In this document: positions 26,134 to 35,907 of the stretch, one piece after another
How positions within the stretch are numbered: position 1 is the stretch's first letter
How the letters are laid out: each line of letters begins with the position of its first letter
Assembly: GCF_007988945.1 (NCBI RefSeq)
Contig: NZ_BJVC01000005.1
Span: 62,001-126,000, forward strand
Direction: 5' to 3'
Source of the DNA: Swaminathania salitolerans
GTDB taxonomy: Bacteria; Pseudomonadota; Alphaproteobacteria; Acetobacterales; Acetobacteraceae
Length of the DNA: 64,000 nt
Notes under the pieces: model-generated
What the model saw: only the letters and a program-made list of their open reading frames with translations
What the model was told of the DNA's origin: nothing
Databases searched by the model: none
Position numbers and translations under genes: made by a program

Positions 26134-28368
26134 GTGAACCAACCCGATGGCGCCGCTGCGGACAGCGAAACCCAGAATCCGGTCTATATCCGACTCCGTG
26201 CGGCGATGGCCGCCGCGAAGTATCACGGTCTGGATCTCGATATCCGCGACTTCGCCGCGGAGCCGAACGAGGCGTCGCCTTCTCCGGCCTCGCTGGCTCG
26301 CTGGCTCAACGGGAACGGCGCTGTGGCCAAGGGGATGCGCGTCAAGTGGCGTTATCTCGTCCGGTTGCAGAACACCCCGCCCATCGTGCTGATGTTCCGC
26401 GACGGATCGGCGGCGCTGATGGTTCGCGCCGATCCCGAGCGGAACATCGTCTGGCTGCGCGATCCGCTCGGAGACGAAGGCAGTATCCCTGTCGCCGTCG
26501 ATGAGCTGCGCCTGTCCCAGGTCTGGACGGGCGACGTTCTTCTGGTCAAGCGCCGCAAGGATCTCTCCGAGGCCGATGCGCCGTTCGATCTGATGTGGTT
26601 CGTCCGGATCGTCATGCGTGAGAAGCAGTCGCTGCGCGACATCCTATTCGCGTCGATGGTGCTCTCCATCCTGCAGATCTTTCCGGCGCTGATCGTGATG
26701 CAGGTGATCGATCGCGTCGTGAACTACCATTCGATGTCGACTCTGGTCTCTATCACCGGCATCGTGGTCATCCTGAGTTTCTACGAAACCCTGCTGACCT
26801 ATGCACGGCGCGAACTGACGCTGGTGATGACGACCCGTGTCGATACGCGCATCTCGATGCATGCGTTCAACCGGCTTCTCGCCCTGCCGCTGGAATTCTA
26901 CGAGCGCGAGCAGACCGGGCGGATCCTGGGTCGTTACATGGCCATCTACAAGGTGCGCGACTTCCTGACCGGCAAGCTCATGAGCACGTTTCTGGACATG
27001 TTCACCCTTGCCGTGATCCTGCCGCTCCTTTTCTTCATGAGTTCGACCCTTGCCTGGATGACGCTTGCCTGTGCCGGGCTGATCGGGCTGATCATCGTCA
27101 TCTTCCTCCCGCCCATGACCCGGATCTATAACCGGATGATCCGGGCGGATATGGAACGCAGCTCGATCCTGTACGAGACCGTGGCCGGCATCCGCACCGT
27201 CAAGACGCTGGCGCTGGAGGGAACGCGCCGCGAAAAATGGGACGAAACCACGGCCGATGTGATCCGCTGGAAGCTCGCGGCGGGGCGTATGCAGAACTGG
27301 CCGAGCACGCTGGTCATGCCGCTCGACATGTTCATCAATCGCGGCATCATCCTTGTCGGTGCCTATCTCATCCTGAACGGATCGAGCAGTATCCAGCCGG
27401 GTGCGCTGATGGCGTTCATGATGCTGGGCGGACGTGTGGCCCAGCCACTGGTCGGGCTTGCCAAGATCCTGGAGGATGTGAACGAGGTCATGACCTCTCT
27501 GGGCGAGGCCGGACTGGTGCTGAACCAGCCGACGGAGACGAAGGCCCTGACCACCGGGCTTCGTCCGCCGGTCAAGGGCGCGCTGTCCTTCGCCCAGGTC
27601 GATTTTTCCTATCCGGGTTCGACCGTCAAAGCTCTGAACGACGTGAATTTCGAGATTCCGGCCGGAACGATGCTCGGTCTCGTAGGGCGGTCCGGCTCGG
27701 GGAAATCCACGATCACCCGTCTGCTCCAGGGCGTCAGTCGCAACTATACGGGCTATCTGCGTCTGGACGGGGTCGAACTGCGCGAGATCAATCTCAATCA
27801 TCTCCGTCGTTCCTTCGGCGTGGTGCTTCAGGACAACTTCCTGTTTCGCGGCACGGTGCGCGACAACATCACGGCCGGCCGCCCGGGTTACACGATGGAC
27901 GACGTCATTCGCGCGGCGCGTCTGGCCGGGGCCGAGGAGTTCATCGATCGCATGCCCGCCGGGTACGATACGCCGATCGAGGAGGGGTCCACCAACATCT
28001 CGGGAGGGCAGAGACAGCGCCTTGCGATCGCGCGTGCCGTCATCAGCGATCCGAAGCTCATGATTCTCGATGAGGCGACATCGGCGCTCGATCCCGAGAG
28101 CGAGGCGCTGGTCAACGCCAATCTCCAGCGTATCGGCAAGGGGCGGACGATGGTGATCGTCTCTCACCGTCTGTCGTCTCTCGTCGATTGCGACCAGATC
28201 TGCGTGATGGACAAGGGCAAGGTGATCGACGTGGCGCCGCATGGCGTTCTGCTCGAGCGGTGCGAGATCTATCGTATGCTCTGGATGCAACAGAACCGGC
28301 ACGAGAATGCAAATCGCAAGGGGGATGCCGGTCAGGATGACGATCCCATGCTGATGGATGAGGAATAA
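26134..28368 (+). CDS. Type I secretion system ABC exporter
   Basis: A 744-residue HlyB-type exporter in the inner membrane. The N-terminal about 140 residues are a C39-peptidase-like domain without the catalytic cysteine, as in exporters of large unprocessed proteins. Five to six membrane helices follow (about 170-440), then the ATPase with GRSGSGKST (K524), ISGGQRQRLAIARA and LMILDEATSALD. The start is GTG with AGAGGAAG upstream. Three bases separate it from the HlyD adaptor gene. The outer-membrane TolC partner is not in the window. Confidence 0.92.
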   Translation: MNQPDGAAADSETQNPVYIRLRAAMAAAKYHGLDLDIRDFAAEPNEASPSPASLARWLNGNGAVAKGMRVKWRYLVRLQNTPPIVLMFRDGSAALMVRADPERNIVWLRDPLGDEGSIPVAVDELRLSQVWTGDVLLVKRRKDLSEADAPFDLMWFVRIVMREKQSLRDILFASMVLSILQIFPALIVMQVIDRVVNYHSMSTLVSITGIVVILSFYETLLTYARRELTLVMTTRVDTRISMHAFNRLLALPLEFYEREQTGRILGRYMAIYKVRDFLTGKLMSTFLDMFTLAVILPLLFFMSSTLAWMTLACAGLIGLIIVIFLPPMTRIYNRMIRADMERSSILYETVAGIRTVKTLALEGTRREKWDETTADVIRWKLAAGRMQNWPSTLVMPLDMFINRGIILVGAYLILNGSSSIQPGALMAFMMLGGRVAQPLVGLAKILEDVNEVMTSLGEAGLVLNQPTETKALTTGLRPPVKGALSFAQVDFSYPGSTVKALNDVNFEIPAGTMLGLVGRSGSGKSTITRLLQGVSRNYTGYLRLDGVELREINLNHLRRSFGVVLQDNFLFRGTVRDNITAGRPGYTMDDVIRAARLAGAEEFIDRMPAGYDTPIEEGSTNISGGQRQRLAIARAVISDPKLMILDEATSALDPESEALVNANLQRIGKGRTMVIVSHRLSSLVDCDQICVMDKGKVIDVAPHGVLLERCEIYRMLWMQQNRHENANRKGDAGQDDDPMLMDEE

Positions 28369-28371
28369 GCC

Positions 28372-29850
28372 ATGAGCAAGAAGGATATGGTGCCCGGAAA
28401 CGGCGACAAGGACTCCCGGCAGCTTCAGGGTCAGACCGGATCACAGGAGCAGCGTCACGGTCCCCGTCAGGCGGACGATCCGTACGCCCAGCAGGGTATG
28501 CCGCTTGCCCTGCTCGAGTTCCACTCGCCCAGCGCCGCCATGATCAACATGCCGCCGACGGCTTCCGCGCGGTATATCATCTGGGTCATCGGTGCCCTGT
28601 TCATCGCCGGGCTGGTGGCGGCCTCGGTCTTCCCCCTGAACAAGGTGGTGAGCACGCCCGGCCGGCTCGTTGCGGTCGATCGCAACCTGATCATCCAGCC
28701 GCTCGAGATGTCGATCATCAGATCGATCGATGTCGAGCTGGGGCAATATGTCAAGAAGGGTCAGGTGCTCGCCCATCTCGATCCGACGCTGTCCAAGGCG
28801 GATATCGTCAATCTCAAGGCCCAGCGCGATTCCTATCAGGCAACCCTCGACCGGTTGCGCGCCGAGGCGGATGGCAAGACCTACACCGCCGATCTATCCA
28901 ATCCCGATTCGGTGCGTGAGGCTGCGGCCTTCTCACGTCGCAAGGCGGAATATACGGCGAAGATGGATCAGTACACCCAGGAGATCGCGGCCTTGCAGAG
29001 CCAGATGACCGGGGCTCTGGCCAGTGCCGCGATGCATCAGAGCCGCGGCCGGGTCGCGAACGAGGTGCTTCAGATGCGCCGTCGTCTGCAGGCCGATCAG
29101 GTCGGCAGCAAGCTGTCGACGCTCGGGGCGCAAAGCGAGCTCATGGAGGCCGAGCGCGCCCAGATCGAGGCGCAGCAGACGGCGGCGTCCACCAAGTCGA
29201 AGCTCGCTTCCGTGGAAGCCGAACGCGATGCCTATGTCGAGAACTGGAAAGCGCAGGTCTATACCCAGATGACCGAGGTCCAGCACCATCTCGACGAATC
29301 GGTCGGCGAATATGAAAAGGCGGATCTGCGCAACAAGCTCGTGCTCATGAAGGCGCCGAGCGACGGTGTGGTTCTCAATATCTCCAAACTCTCCGTCGGG
29401 TCGGTCATCTCTCCGGCGCAGGTGCTCATGTCGATCGTTCCCACCGGGGCCGCGCTCGAGATGGAGGCGATCCTCCGTGGCAACGATGCCGGGTTCGTCA
29501 AGCTGGGCGACCACGCGCTGCTCAAGTTCTCGACCTTTCCCTATACGCGTTATGGCGGGGCCGACGCGACAGTACGTCTGATCAGCGCCGATTCCTTCAC
29601 CCCTGCCGATGCGAAGGGCGCCGCGATGGGGGAGGTTCCCTCCTCGGAACAGGATCCTTCGGAGAGCGGTTATTACCGGGTGCGGCTGCGTATCGACCGT
29701 TACACGCTTCACGGTGTCCCGAGCTTCTTCCATCCGATCCCGGGCATGCCCGTCACGGCGGATATCCAGGTCGGCAAGAGAACGATGATGCAGTATTTCT
29801 TCAGCAAGGTCATGCCTGCTGCGACCAACGGGCTCCGCGAGCCGTCTTGA
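28372..29850 (+). CDS. HlyD-family type I secretion membrane-fusion protein
   Basis: A 492-residue periplasmic adaptor. A cytosolic Gln-rich tail (1-66) is followed by one membrane helix (about 67-87), a lipoyl/barrel entry (SIIRSIDVELGQYVKKGQVLAHLDPT), a long coiled coil (about 140-320) and the returning half-lipoyl LMKAPSDGVVLNISKLSVGSV. It joins the ABC exporter to an outer-membrane channel. It is co-transcribed with the exporter and with the Sel1 gene that begins 25 bp later. Confidence 0.92.
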   Translation: MSKKDMVPGNGDKDSRQLQGQTGSQEQRHGPRQADDPYAQQGMPLALLEFHSPSAAMINMPPTASARYIIWVIGALFIAGLVAASVFPLNKVVSTPGRLVAVDRNLIIQPLEMSIIRSIDVELGQYVKKGQVLAHLDPTLSKADIVNLKAQRDSYQATLDRLRAEADGKTYTADLSNPDSVREAAAFSRRKAEYTAKMDQYTQEIAALQSQMTGALASAAMHQSRGRVANEVLQMRRRLQADQVGSKLSTLGAQSELMEAERAQIEAQQTAASTKSKLASVEAERDAYVENWKAQVYTQMTEVQHHLDESVGEYEKADLRNKLVLMKAPSDGVVLNISKLSVGSVISPAQVLMSIVPTGAALEMEAILRGNDAGFVKLGDHALLKFSTFPYTRYGGADATVRLISADSFTPADAKGAAMGEVPSSEQDPSESGYYRVRLRIDRYTLHGVPSFFHPIPGMPVTADIQVGKRTMMQYFFSKVMPAATNGLREPS

Positions 29851-29875
29851 AACCGGAACGTCGTCCGGGGAGGAT

Positions 29876-31639
29876 ATGGGTTTGGCACTGAAATCGCGTC
29901 TGGCATCCATGGTTTCCCGAGATGCCAGGCTGAGGGAAGCGATCGCCCAGCTCGAGACGCCCGAAGACGCCGTTTCGGGCTTTACCAAGCTGGGCGGGCT
30001 GGCGCGTCAGGGCAATATCGAGGCGCAGTACCGGACGGGAAAGGCCTATCTCGAGGGATGGGGTACGCCGCCCAGCCTCGAGGGGGGAACGCGCTGGATC
30101 AGAAAGGCCGCGGAAGCCGGACATACCCAGGCACGGCTCGTTCTCGCGACCCTCTATCTCGTCGGGTTTCCGGCGGGGTTCGACGAGAACCGCCCCGATC
30201 TTCTGGGCGAGGCCGCGCGCGGAACGCCTGTTCCCGATTTCGGGCAGGCTGCCCAGTGGAGCCGTCTGGCCGCGGAAGAGGGGTTGCCGGACGCGCAGGC
30301 CCTGCTCGGCTATGTTCTGATGTCCGGACCGGAGGATATACGCGATCCGGAGCAGGCCCGTCTCTGGTACGAAAAAGCCGCCGCAGGTGGGTCGAGTCAG
30401 GGCCATCTCGGTCTTGGCATGGCCCTGCACAGCAATCCGGGTTCGGATGAGGATCGTCGTCGCGGAACGGCGGAGCTTCTGCTTGCAGCGGAGGCCAATC
30501 TGGCGACGGCCTTCTATTTCCTGGCCTGGATCAACGAACAGGGCATTGCCCAGCCTCGCGACTTCGCGGCGGCAGCCCGCTATTTCGAGAAGGCGGCAGA
30601 GCGCGGGGTGGTTCCGGCACAGACCCGCTATGCGCTTTATCTGCTTCAGGGAAAGGGCGTCAAACGCCGTCCGGATCGCGCGGAAACATGGCTGCGTCGC
30701 GCGGCTCTGGGGCATGATGCCGAGGCAGCGGCCCTGCTCGGCGATCTGCATATCCGCGGCGAAGACATGTCGCCCAATTATCTCGAGGCGGCAACCTGGT
30801 ACCAGCTCGCGGCGGAGCTCGGTCACGGTCCTGCGGCACGCGGGCTCGGTCTGCTCTATCTGACGGGAACGGGGGTGCAGCGCGACCCCGACGAAGCCGC
30901 GAAATGGTTCCGTATCTCGGCCGAGCATGGCGACCGTGTTGCCGATGCCGATCTCGGTAATCTCGCCCTGACCGGAATCGGGTCGGAATCCGACCGCCAT
31001 GCGATGCGGGAGCGTTTTCTCCTCGCTGCCGAGAAAGGCGATCTGGTCGGCGCATTCAATCTCGGGGTCTGTTATGCGGAGGGCGTCGGCACCACGCGAG
31101 ACGATGTGCAGGCCGTCTACTGGATGCAGCGTGCCGCAGACGGTGTCGTCAACGCGCAATACTGGCTCGGGCGGATGTATCTCGAAGGGCGCGGCGTGAC
31201 CGCCGATCCTCAGGCCGCCTTGCGCTGGCTCGAGAAGGCCGCCTTTGCGCGCATGCCCGAGGCGCTGACCCTTCTGGCCCAGTTGCTCGTTTCCGGACAG
31301 ACGCCGGAGGGGCGCGATCACCCGCGTGCCTTTTCCCTCTACAGCGAAGCGGCATCGCTCGGCAGTGTCGAGGCCATGTTCTCCGCCGGGGCGATGCTTG
31401 GCGGCGGTCACGATATTCCGGCCAATCGCAGGGAGGCCCAGCGCTGGTACCGCATGGCCGCCGAGCGCGGTCACGGTCTGGCCCAGCTCATGCTGGGACG
31501 TTATCTGAAACGCGGTCTGGCGGGAGAAACCAATCCGGTCGAGGCGCGGATCTGGCTGGAAAGAGCGCGGGCCCAGGGGCTCGAGGAGGCCAGCGAGGAT
31601 CTGGCCCGTCTCGATCGCCGTCTGGGTGCGCGTGGCTGA
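29876..31639 (+). CDS. Sel1-repeat protein
   Basis: A 587-residue protein made almost wholly of Sel1-like repeats of 36-38 residues. Each shows the A-x-x-LG-x-x-Y-x-x-G-x-G pattern (for example LGRMYLEGRGVTADPQAALRWLEKAA); roughly 13-14 units are visible from about residue 35 to 575. Such solenoids bind partner proteins. No signal peptide is evident, so it is likely cytosolic. It ends inside the start of the next gene (14-bp overlap), which points to coupling with the glycosyltransferase and a role in assembling the export or glycosylation machinery. Confidence 0.88.
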   Translation: MGLALKSRLASMVSRDARLREAIAQLETPEDAVSGFTKLGGLARQGNIEAQYRTGKAYLEGWGTPPSLEGGTRWIRKAAEAGHTQARLVLATLYLVGFPAGFDENRPDLLGEAARGTPVPDFGQAAQWSRLAAEEGLPDAQALLGYVLMSGPEDIRDPEQARLWYEKAAAGGSSQGHLGLGMALHSNPGSDEDRRRGTAELLLAAEANLATAFYFLAWINEQGIAQPRDFAAAARYFEKAAERGVVPAQTRYALYLLQGKGVKRRPDRAETWLRRAALGHDAEAAALLGDLHIRGEDMSPNYLEAATWYQLAAELGHGPAARGLGLLYLTGTGVQRDPDEAAKWFRISAEHGDRVADADLGNLALTGIGSESDRHAMRERFLLAAEKGDLVGAFNLGVCYAEGVGTTRDDVQAVYWMQRAADGVVNAQYWLGRMYLEGRGVTADPQAALRWLEKAAFARMPEALTLLAQLLVSGQTPEGRDHPRAFSLYSEAASLGSVEAMFSAGAMLGGGHDIPANRREAQRWYRMAAERGHGLAQLMLGRYLKRGLAGETNPVEARIWLERARAQGLEEASEDLARLDRRLGARG

Positions 31640-34622
31640 GCCGCCTCCCGTTTCTCCTGCACGTCCTGCCCCAGTCGCTTCGGGCTACGGTCACGTCGTC
31701 ACGCCGGAGGATCGGGCCAGATGGCAGCGCTGGCATGACGCGCTCGCCCAGGAATCCTATCGTCGTGGCATGGAAGCGGTCGAAGGGGGCGACCGGGCGG
31801 CAGCCCTGTTCTGGCTCGGGCGCGCCGCCCGTATGGCGCGTTTCGACCCGAACGTCATCTTCTCCTATGGCATGGCCCTTCTCTCAGCGGGTCACTGGGA
31901 AGAGGCCGCCGGGCGTATGGGGTGGATCGCGCGTCGTTTCATCATTCGCAAGGCGCCGATCGCCCGTGCCATCGCCTTGCAGCGTCTCGGTCGCGAGAGC
32001 GAGGCCGTCTCCCTTTTCGGGCAGATGCTCCAATCCTATGCGCCGTCTCCCGAGGGCCGTAACTGGGCGACATTCTTCTGCAAGCGCTCCGGCGCTCCGG
32101 GATGGTGTGCCTGCAGCAATGACGGGATCGTCGTCGGCGAGAGCGAGGCGGATGTCGCCGTCTTTCTCGACGGGCATTGTGTGGCGCAGGATCTCTCCTT
32201 GCCGTTCGTTCTGCCGGAACTCTGGCGCGTAGCGCGACAGCTCGAGATACGATGCGCCGACCGGCTGCTCTATGGCGCTCCCGTTCATCTCGAGGCGCTG
32301 CGCCGCGTACAAGGGTTCGTGACGATCTCCCGCGATCGGCTCGAGGGATGGATCTGGTATCCCGCCGATCCGGATTTCACGCCCGATGTCCTGATCAGCT
32401 GCGGCGATGTCACGATCAGCATCAGGGCCGACCAGATAGAACCCGCAGCACGGATCGAAAAACCTCTGGCGCGGCCGCGCCGCTTCGACGTTCCGCTCGC
32501 TTCCCTCCCCGATGCGACCATCGAGGTCACGGATCGGTACGGGCAACCGCTCACGGGAAGCCCGATCGGTCCAGTGGCACGGCGCCTTCTCGATCAGACG
32601 GAAACGGGGCCGGTCTCCAGACCGGTGGAAGAAAGAGGCATGCACCTCCGGGAGAGAGACGCGCGTGTCTCCGGATCCCTTGCTGACGGATCCCTCGCTA
32701 CCGGATTTCCGGCCACCGGAAACACGGCCATCCGCAACACGGCCAGCGGGTGTCTGATCGTCATTCCCGTCTATCGCGATTTCGAGATGACAAGGCGCTG
32801 CATCGAAGCGGCCCTCGCCGCAGCGCCCTCCGATACCGAATGCCTCGTGATCGACGACGCGTCTCCGGAACCCGCGCTTGCGGCCTATCTCGATCTCTGC
32901 GCAGGGTCGGGGCGTATCACCCTGATACGTCATGACGTCAATCGCGGTTTCACGGCCAGCGCCAATGCGGGTCTCTCCCGGGCCGGGGGGCGGGATACGA
33001 TCCTGCTGAACAGCGACGCGCTGATGCCTCCGGGTGGCATTGCGCGTCTGCGCGGTTGGCTCGCGCGCGCGCCCGATATCGGGACCGCGACGCCTTTTTC
33101 CAACGATGCCACGATCCTGTCCTACCCTTCGGTCAGGCGACCGAACCCGACGCCGGATCTCCCGACGGCGCGGGCGCTCGACCGGGTTTTCGAATCGCTC
33201 CCCTCCAGCGAGCCGGTTTTCCTGCCGACCGGGAACGGATTCTGCATGGCCATCAGGGGGGCGTGTCTCACACAGGTCGGCTTGCTCGATGTCGGGGTCT
33301 TCGCCCAGGGATATGGCGAGGAAAACGATTTCTGCTGTCGCGCATCCGCTCTCGGATGGCGGCATGTCGCCGCAACCGATCTTTATGTCGTCCATGCCGG
33401 CTCGGTCTCTTTCGGGCGAACGCGCAGCCTGCTGCTGGCACGCAATCTGCGTATGCTCAACCGGCTGCATCCCGGATACGATGCCCTGGTGGCCGCCTTC
33501 ATCGAAGCCGATCCGCTTGCCGTGCCACGCCGGAGTGCCGCGCTGGTTCGTATGCTCTCGCGACGCGGAGCCTATGAACACTGTCTCATCATGGTGACCC
33601 ATGATTCGGGCGGGGGCGTGGAGCGTGTCGTGCGCGACCGCCAGAAAGCCGCCGAAGCGGCGGGTGCCCAGGTGCTGATCGTCCGGCCTCATGAAAAAGG
33701 ATGTCGTATCGAGGATTGCGGGGGAGACACCGACAATCTCGTGTTTTCCCTGCCGGACGAATGGGACGATCTCATCGTCGTTCTGCGCCGGATGCAGGCG
33801 GCCCGGATCGAGTGGCATCATCTGCTCGGTCATGCGCCCTGCATGCGCGCGCTTGCGCAGTCCCTCGGGCTGGAATGGGATATCGTCCTGCACGATTACG
33901 TCTGGTTCTGCCCTCGGATATGTCTGATCGGCCCGCATGGCCGCTATTGTGGCGAGCCGGATATTGCCGGGTGTCAGTCCTGTATCGACACGCAGGGCAG
34001 CTTGCTCGACGCCGACATGCCGGTCGCGGAACTCGTTGCGCGCTCACACCGGGAGCTGGATGCGGCGCGTATCGTGATTGCAGGATCCGAGGATCTCCAG
34101 CGTCGCATGCGTCGCCACTTTCCGGGGCTCCCGGTGTCTGTCGAGCCATTCGAGAGCGACGCGCTTCCTCCCGTCAGGCGCAGACCGCAGCAGGGACAGA
34201 ATCGCAGGCGCATCTGCATTGCCGGAGCCATCGGACGGGAGAAGGGGTTCGAGATCGTTCATGAGCTTGCCAGGGATGCAGCCGCGCGCGATCTGCCGCT
34301 GGAGTATTACGTTGCGGGCTACACGATCGACGACGATCTCCTGATGAAGACCGGGCGCGTGCTGGTGACCGGCGAATTCAGGGAAGACGAAGCCGTCTCC
34401 CTGATCGGCTCTCTCGGATGCGATTTCGGCCTCGTTCCCTCGATCTGGCCCGAGACCTGGTGCTTTGCGCTGTCCAACCTCATGCACGCGGGACTCCAGG
34501 TGGTCAGTTTCGATATCGGCGCGCAATCCGAGCGGCTCCGCAAGACCGGACGTGGCCCGGTTGTCCCTCTCGGTATGCCCATCCCGCTCCTGAGTCATTT
34601 CCTGCTACATTTATCACGATGA
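31626..34622 (+). CDS. Multidomain glycosyltransferase (TPR-like, GT2, GT4-like)
   Basis: A 998-residue fusion. A helical TPR-like start (about 35-115) leads to a conserved middle and a repeat linker (349-373). A GT2 domain follows with LIVIPVYRDFEMTRRC, CLVIDDASPEP and the DxD-like ILLNSDALMPP. The C-terminal third is GT4-like, with a four-cysteine segment around HDYVWFCPR and a donor region PSIWPETWCFALSNLMHAGL. It probably builds a glycan in two steps. Start codon choices are GTG at 31626 or 31632. Sugars and acceptor are unknown; the operon suggests a surface or secreted glycoprotein. Confidence 0.85.
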   Translation: MRVAEPPPVSPARPAPVASGYGHVVTPEDRARWQRWHDALAQESYRRGMEAVEGGDRAAALFWLGRAARMARFDPNVIFSYGMALLSAGHWEEAAGRMGWIARRFIIRKAPIARAIALQRLGRESEAVSLFGQMLQSYAPSPEGRNWATFFCKRSGAPGWCACSNDGIVVGESEADVAVFLDGHCVAQDLSLPFVLPELWRVARQLEIRCADRLLYGAPVHLEALRRVQGFVTISRDRLEGWIWYPADPDFTPDVLISCGDVTISIRADQIEPAARIEKPLARPRRFDVPLASLPDATIEVTDRYGQPLTGSPIGPVARRLLDQTETGPVSRPVEERGMHLRERDARVSGSLADGSLATGFPATGNTAIRNTASGCLIVIPVYRDFEMTRRCIEAALAAAPSDTECLVIDDASPEPALAAYLDLCAGSGRITLIRHDVNRGFTASANAGLSRAGGRDTILLNSDALMPPGGIARLRGWLARAPDIGTATPFSNDATILSYPSVRRPNPTPDLPTARALDRVFESLPSSEPVFLPTGNGFCMAIRGACLTQVGLLDVGVFAQGYGEENDFCCRASALGWRHVAATDLYVVHAGSVSFGRTRSLLLARNLRMLNRLHPGYDALVAAFIEADPLAVPRRSAALVRMLSRRGAYEHCLIMVTHDSGGGVERVVRDRQKAAEAAGAQVLIVRPHEKGCRIEDCGGDTDNLVFSLPDEWDDLIVVLRRMQAARIEWHHLLGHAPCMRALAQSLGLEWDIVLHDYVWFCPRICLIGPHGRYCGEPDIAGCQSCIDTQGSLLDADMPVAELVARSHRELDAARIVIAGSEDLQRRMRRHFPGLPVSVEPFESDALPPVRRRPQQGQNRRRICIAGAIGREKGFEIVHELARDAAARDLPLEYYVAGYTIDDDLLMKTGRVLVTGEFREDEAVSLIGSLGCDFGLVPSIWPETWCFALSNLMHAGLQVVSFDIGAQSERLRKTGRGPVVPLGMPIPLLSHFLLHLSR
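32670..32744 (+). repeat. 15-bp in-frame repeat, five units, in the glycosyltransferase linker
   Basis: Five consecutive 15-bp units (32670, 32685, 32700, 32715, 32730) encode five pentapeptides of the pattern x-G/R-x-x-A, such as DGSLA and TGNTA. They lie immediately before the GT2 domain. Confidence 0.8.
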
Positions 34623-34688
34623 GACGGACGGGTTTTACTTGGGGCGTATTGATGTTATGCAAGACAAAATAGCTCTGCCGAAAATCAA

Positions 34689-34711
34689 CAGACATTCTTT
34701 GTCTGAATTTT
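34689..34711 (+). terminator. Possible weak terminator after the fusion glycosyltransferase
   Basis: CAGACA-TTCTT-TGTCTG followed by AATTTT, in an AT-richer spacer (34623-34746) after the 998-aa gene. The 6-bp stem is short, so only partial termination is likely. Confidence 0.4.
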
Positions 34712-34746
34712 CCCCGTATATCAATTCAAGTGACGGATCAATATAG

Positions 34747-35754
34747 ATGTCCAACTCGACGGGTTCTACCGGAAAGGAACAGGTCGTTCAACTCAAGGCC
34801 AATGCATCCTTGATGACATTCGACGCAGGTTTATTCTGCGTTTTCCTCGCGCCCGATCAGGGGACCCAGACGCTCAACGGCTATCCGGCCGTCAGTGTGA
34901 CCCAGGCTCCGAACATGCCTGCCGGGATCGTCACGATTCGCACTTTCGCCGATGACGGGCTGATCAGCAGCATGAACGGTTCTGGCGCGGGGGCAGCGCT
35001 GGTGCGCGTCGCCCGGGGGCCGGCTCAGGTCCTCGTGACGACCTATCAGGCACCGGATAGCACCCTGCCGGCCCCGGGCATCCAGGTCGCCCGTCTTTCC
35101 GGTCCGGCCCAGCCCGCTCCTGCTCCCCGTCAGGAAGCTGCCGAGGCCGGTGGCATGCCGGGTCAGACCGCTGCCGGAAAGGACGACCAGTCCGGCGGGA
35201 TGACGGAAGGGAATCCGGCCGGGGGTACGCGCTACGAGGTTGCGGCCCATATCCAGCGCAGGGGCGACGTCCTCGCCCATATCGGAGAGTGGATGGGCGA
35301 ACCCGGGAGCCAGAACTGGATCGAGGGTTTCGGGATCGCGCCGACGAGCCAGATCGCTCCGGAGGATATCGAATATCAGGCCGTGCTCGGAAAGGGGTGG
35401 CTGTCTCCCTGGGCCGAAGCCGGTCAGTATTGCGGTTCTCGTGGTATGGCCCTGCCTATTCTGGGTCTGTGCGTCCGGCTCAAGAATGGCGCTGAAGAGA
35501 GCCACGATCTGACATTATATGCGAGCTTCACCGACGGAACCTCGCTGGGGCCGGTTTCCGGAGGAACGCCGCTCGAGGCCGAGTCCCTCGCGCCGCTGGA
35601 AGCGTTTCGTGTCGAGATCACGCCGCGGACGGGGCATGATCAGGAGACGGACAACCGAAACACAGGGGCAGGGGATGCCGTCGGGGGCGAGTCGGCGGCC
35701 GAGGGCAAGACGGCACGCAAGACCGCGGTGCGTCGCAAGAAAAGCGAGGCCTGA
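34747..35754 (+). CDS. Protein with ChW-like repeats, function unknown
   Basis: A 335-residue protein. Residues 1-118 form a beta-rich domain. A Pro/Ala/Gly linker follows. Residues about 163-247 contain two segments resembling the clostridial hydrophobic-W (ChW) repeat: YEVAAHIQRRGD near 163 with WIEGFGIAP near 191, and YQAVLGKGWLSPW with LPILGLCVRLKN. A beta-rich C-terminal part and a Lys/Arg-rich tail (RKTAVRRKK) end it. There is no signal peptide. Between two glycosyltransferases in an export locus it could be cargo, a glycan-binding factor or a scaffold. The ChW link is by eye only. Confidence 0.55.
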   Translation: MSNSTGSTGKEQVVQLKANASLMTFDAGLFCVFLAPDQGTQTLNGYPAVSVTQAPNMPAGIVTIRTFADDGLISSMNGSGAGAALVRVARGPAQVLVTTYQAPDSTLPAPGIQVARLSGPAQPAPAPRQEAAEAGGMPGQTAAGKDDQSGGMTEGNPAGGTRYEVAAHIQRRGDVLAHIGEWMGEPGSQNWIEGFGIAPTSQIAPEDIEYQAVLGKGWLSPWAEAGQYCGSRGMALPILGLCVRLKNGAEESHDLTLYASFTDGTSLGPVSGGTPLEAESLAPLEAFRVEITPRTGHDQETDNRNTGAGDAVGGESAAEGKTARKTAVRRKKSEA

Positions 35755-35836
35755 ACGAGTCGTCTCTTCTCCGGTCGCTCCCGGATCGCCCGCCGATGCG
35801 GCGGCCCGACCGGGAGAGGCCGGGCGAGAGCCGCAT

Positions 35837-35870
35837 CGGGCGGGTGGGCGCATCCGTCCCGCCCGTTTTT
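35837..35870 (+). terminator. Intrinsic terminator after the ChW-like gene
   Basis: A perfect 8-bp G/C stem (CGGGCGGG with CCCGCCCG), a 13-nt loop and TTTTT. It lies between the ChW-like gene and the GT4 gene, so the latter may need its own promoter or readthrough. Confidence 0.75.
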
Positions 35871-35907
35871 CCTCTTTTCCCTTCCATCCCCGTGAGAGTG
35901 GTTTTCC

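Noticed and set aside
26644-28302. A 552-codon minus-strand frame over the ABC exporter
   Set aside because: Antisense shadow; the exporter has all ABC motifs.
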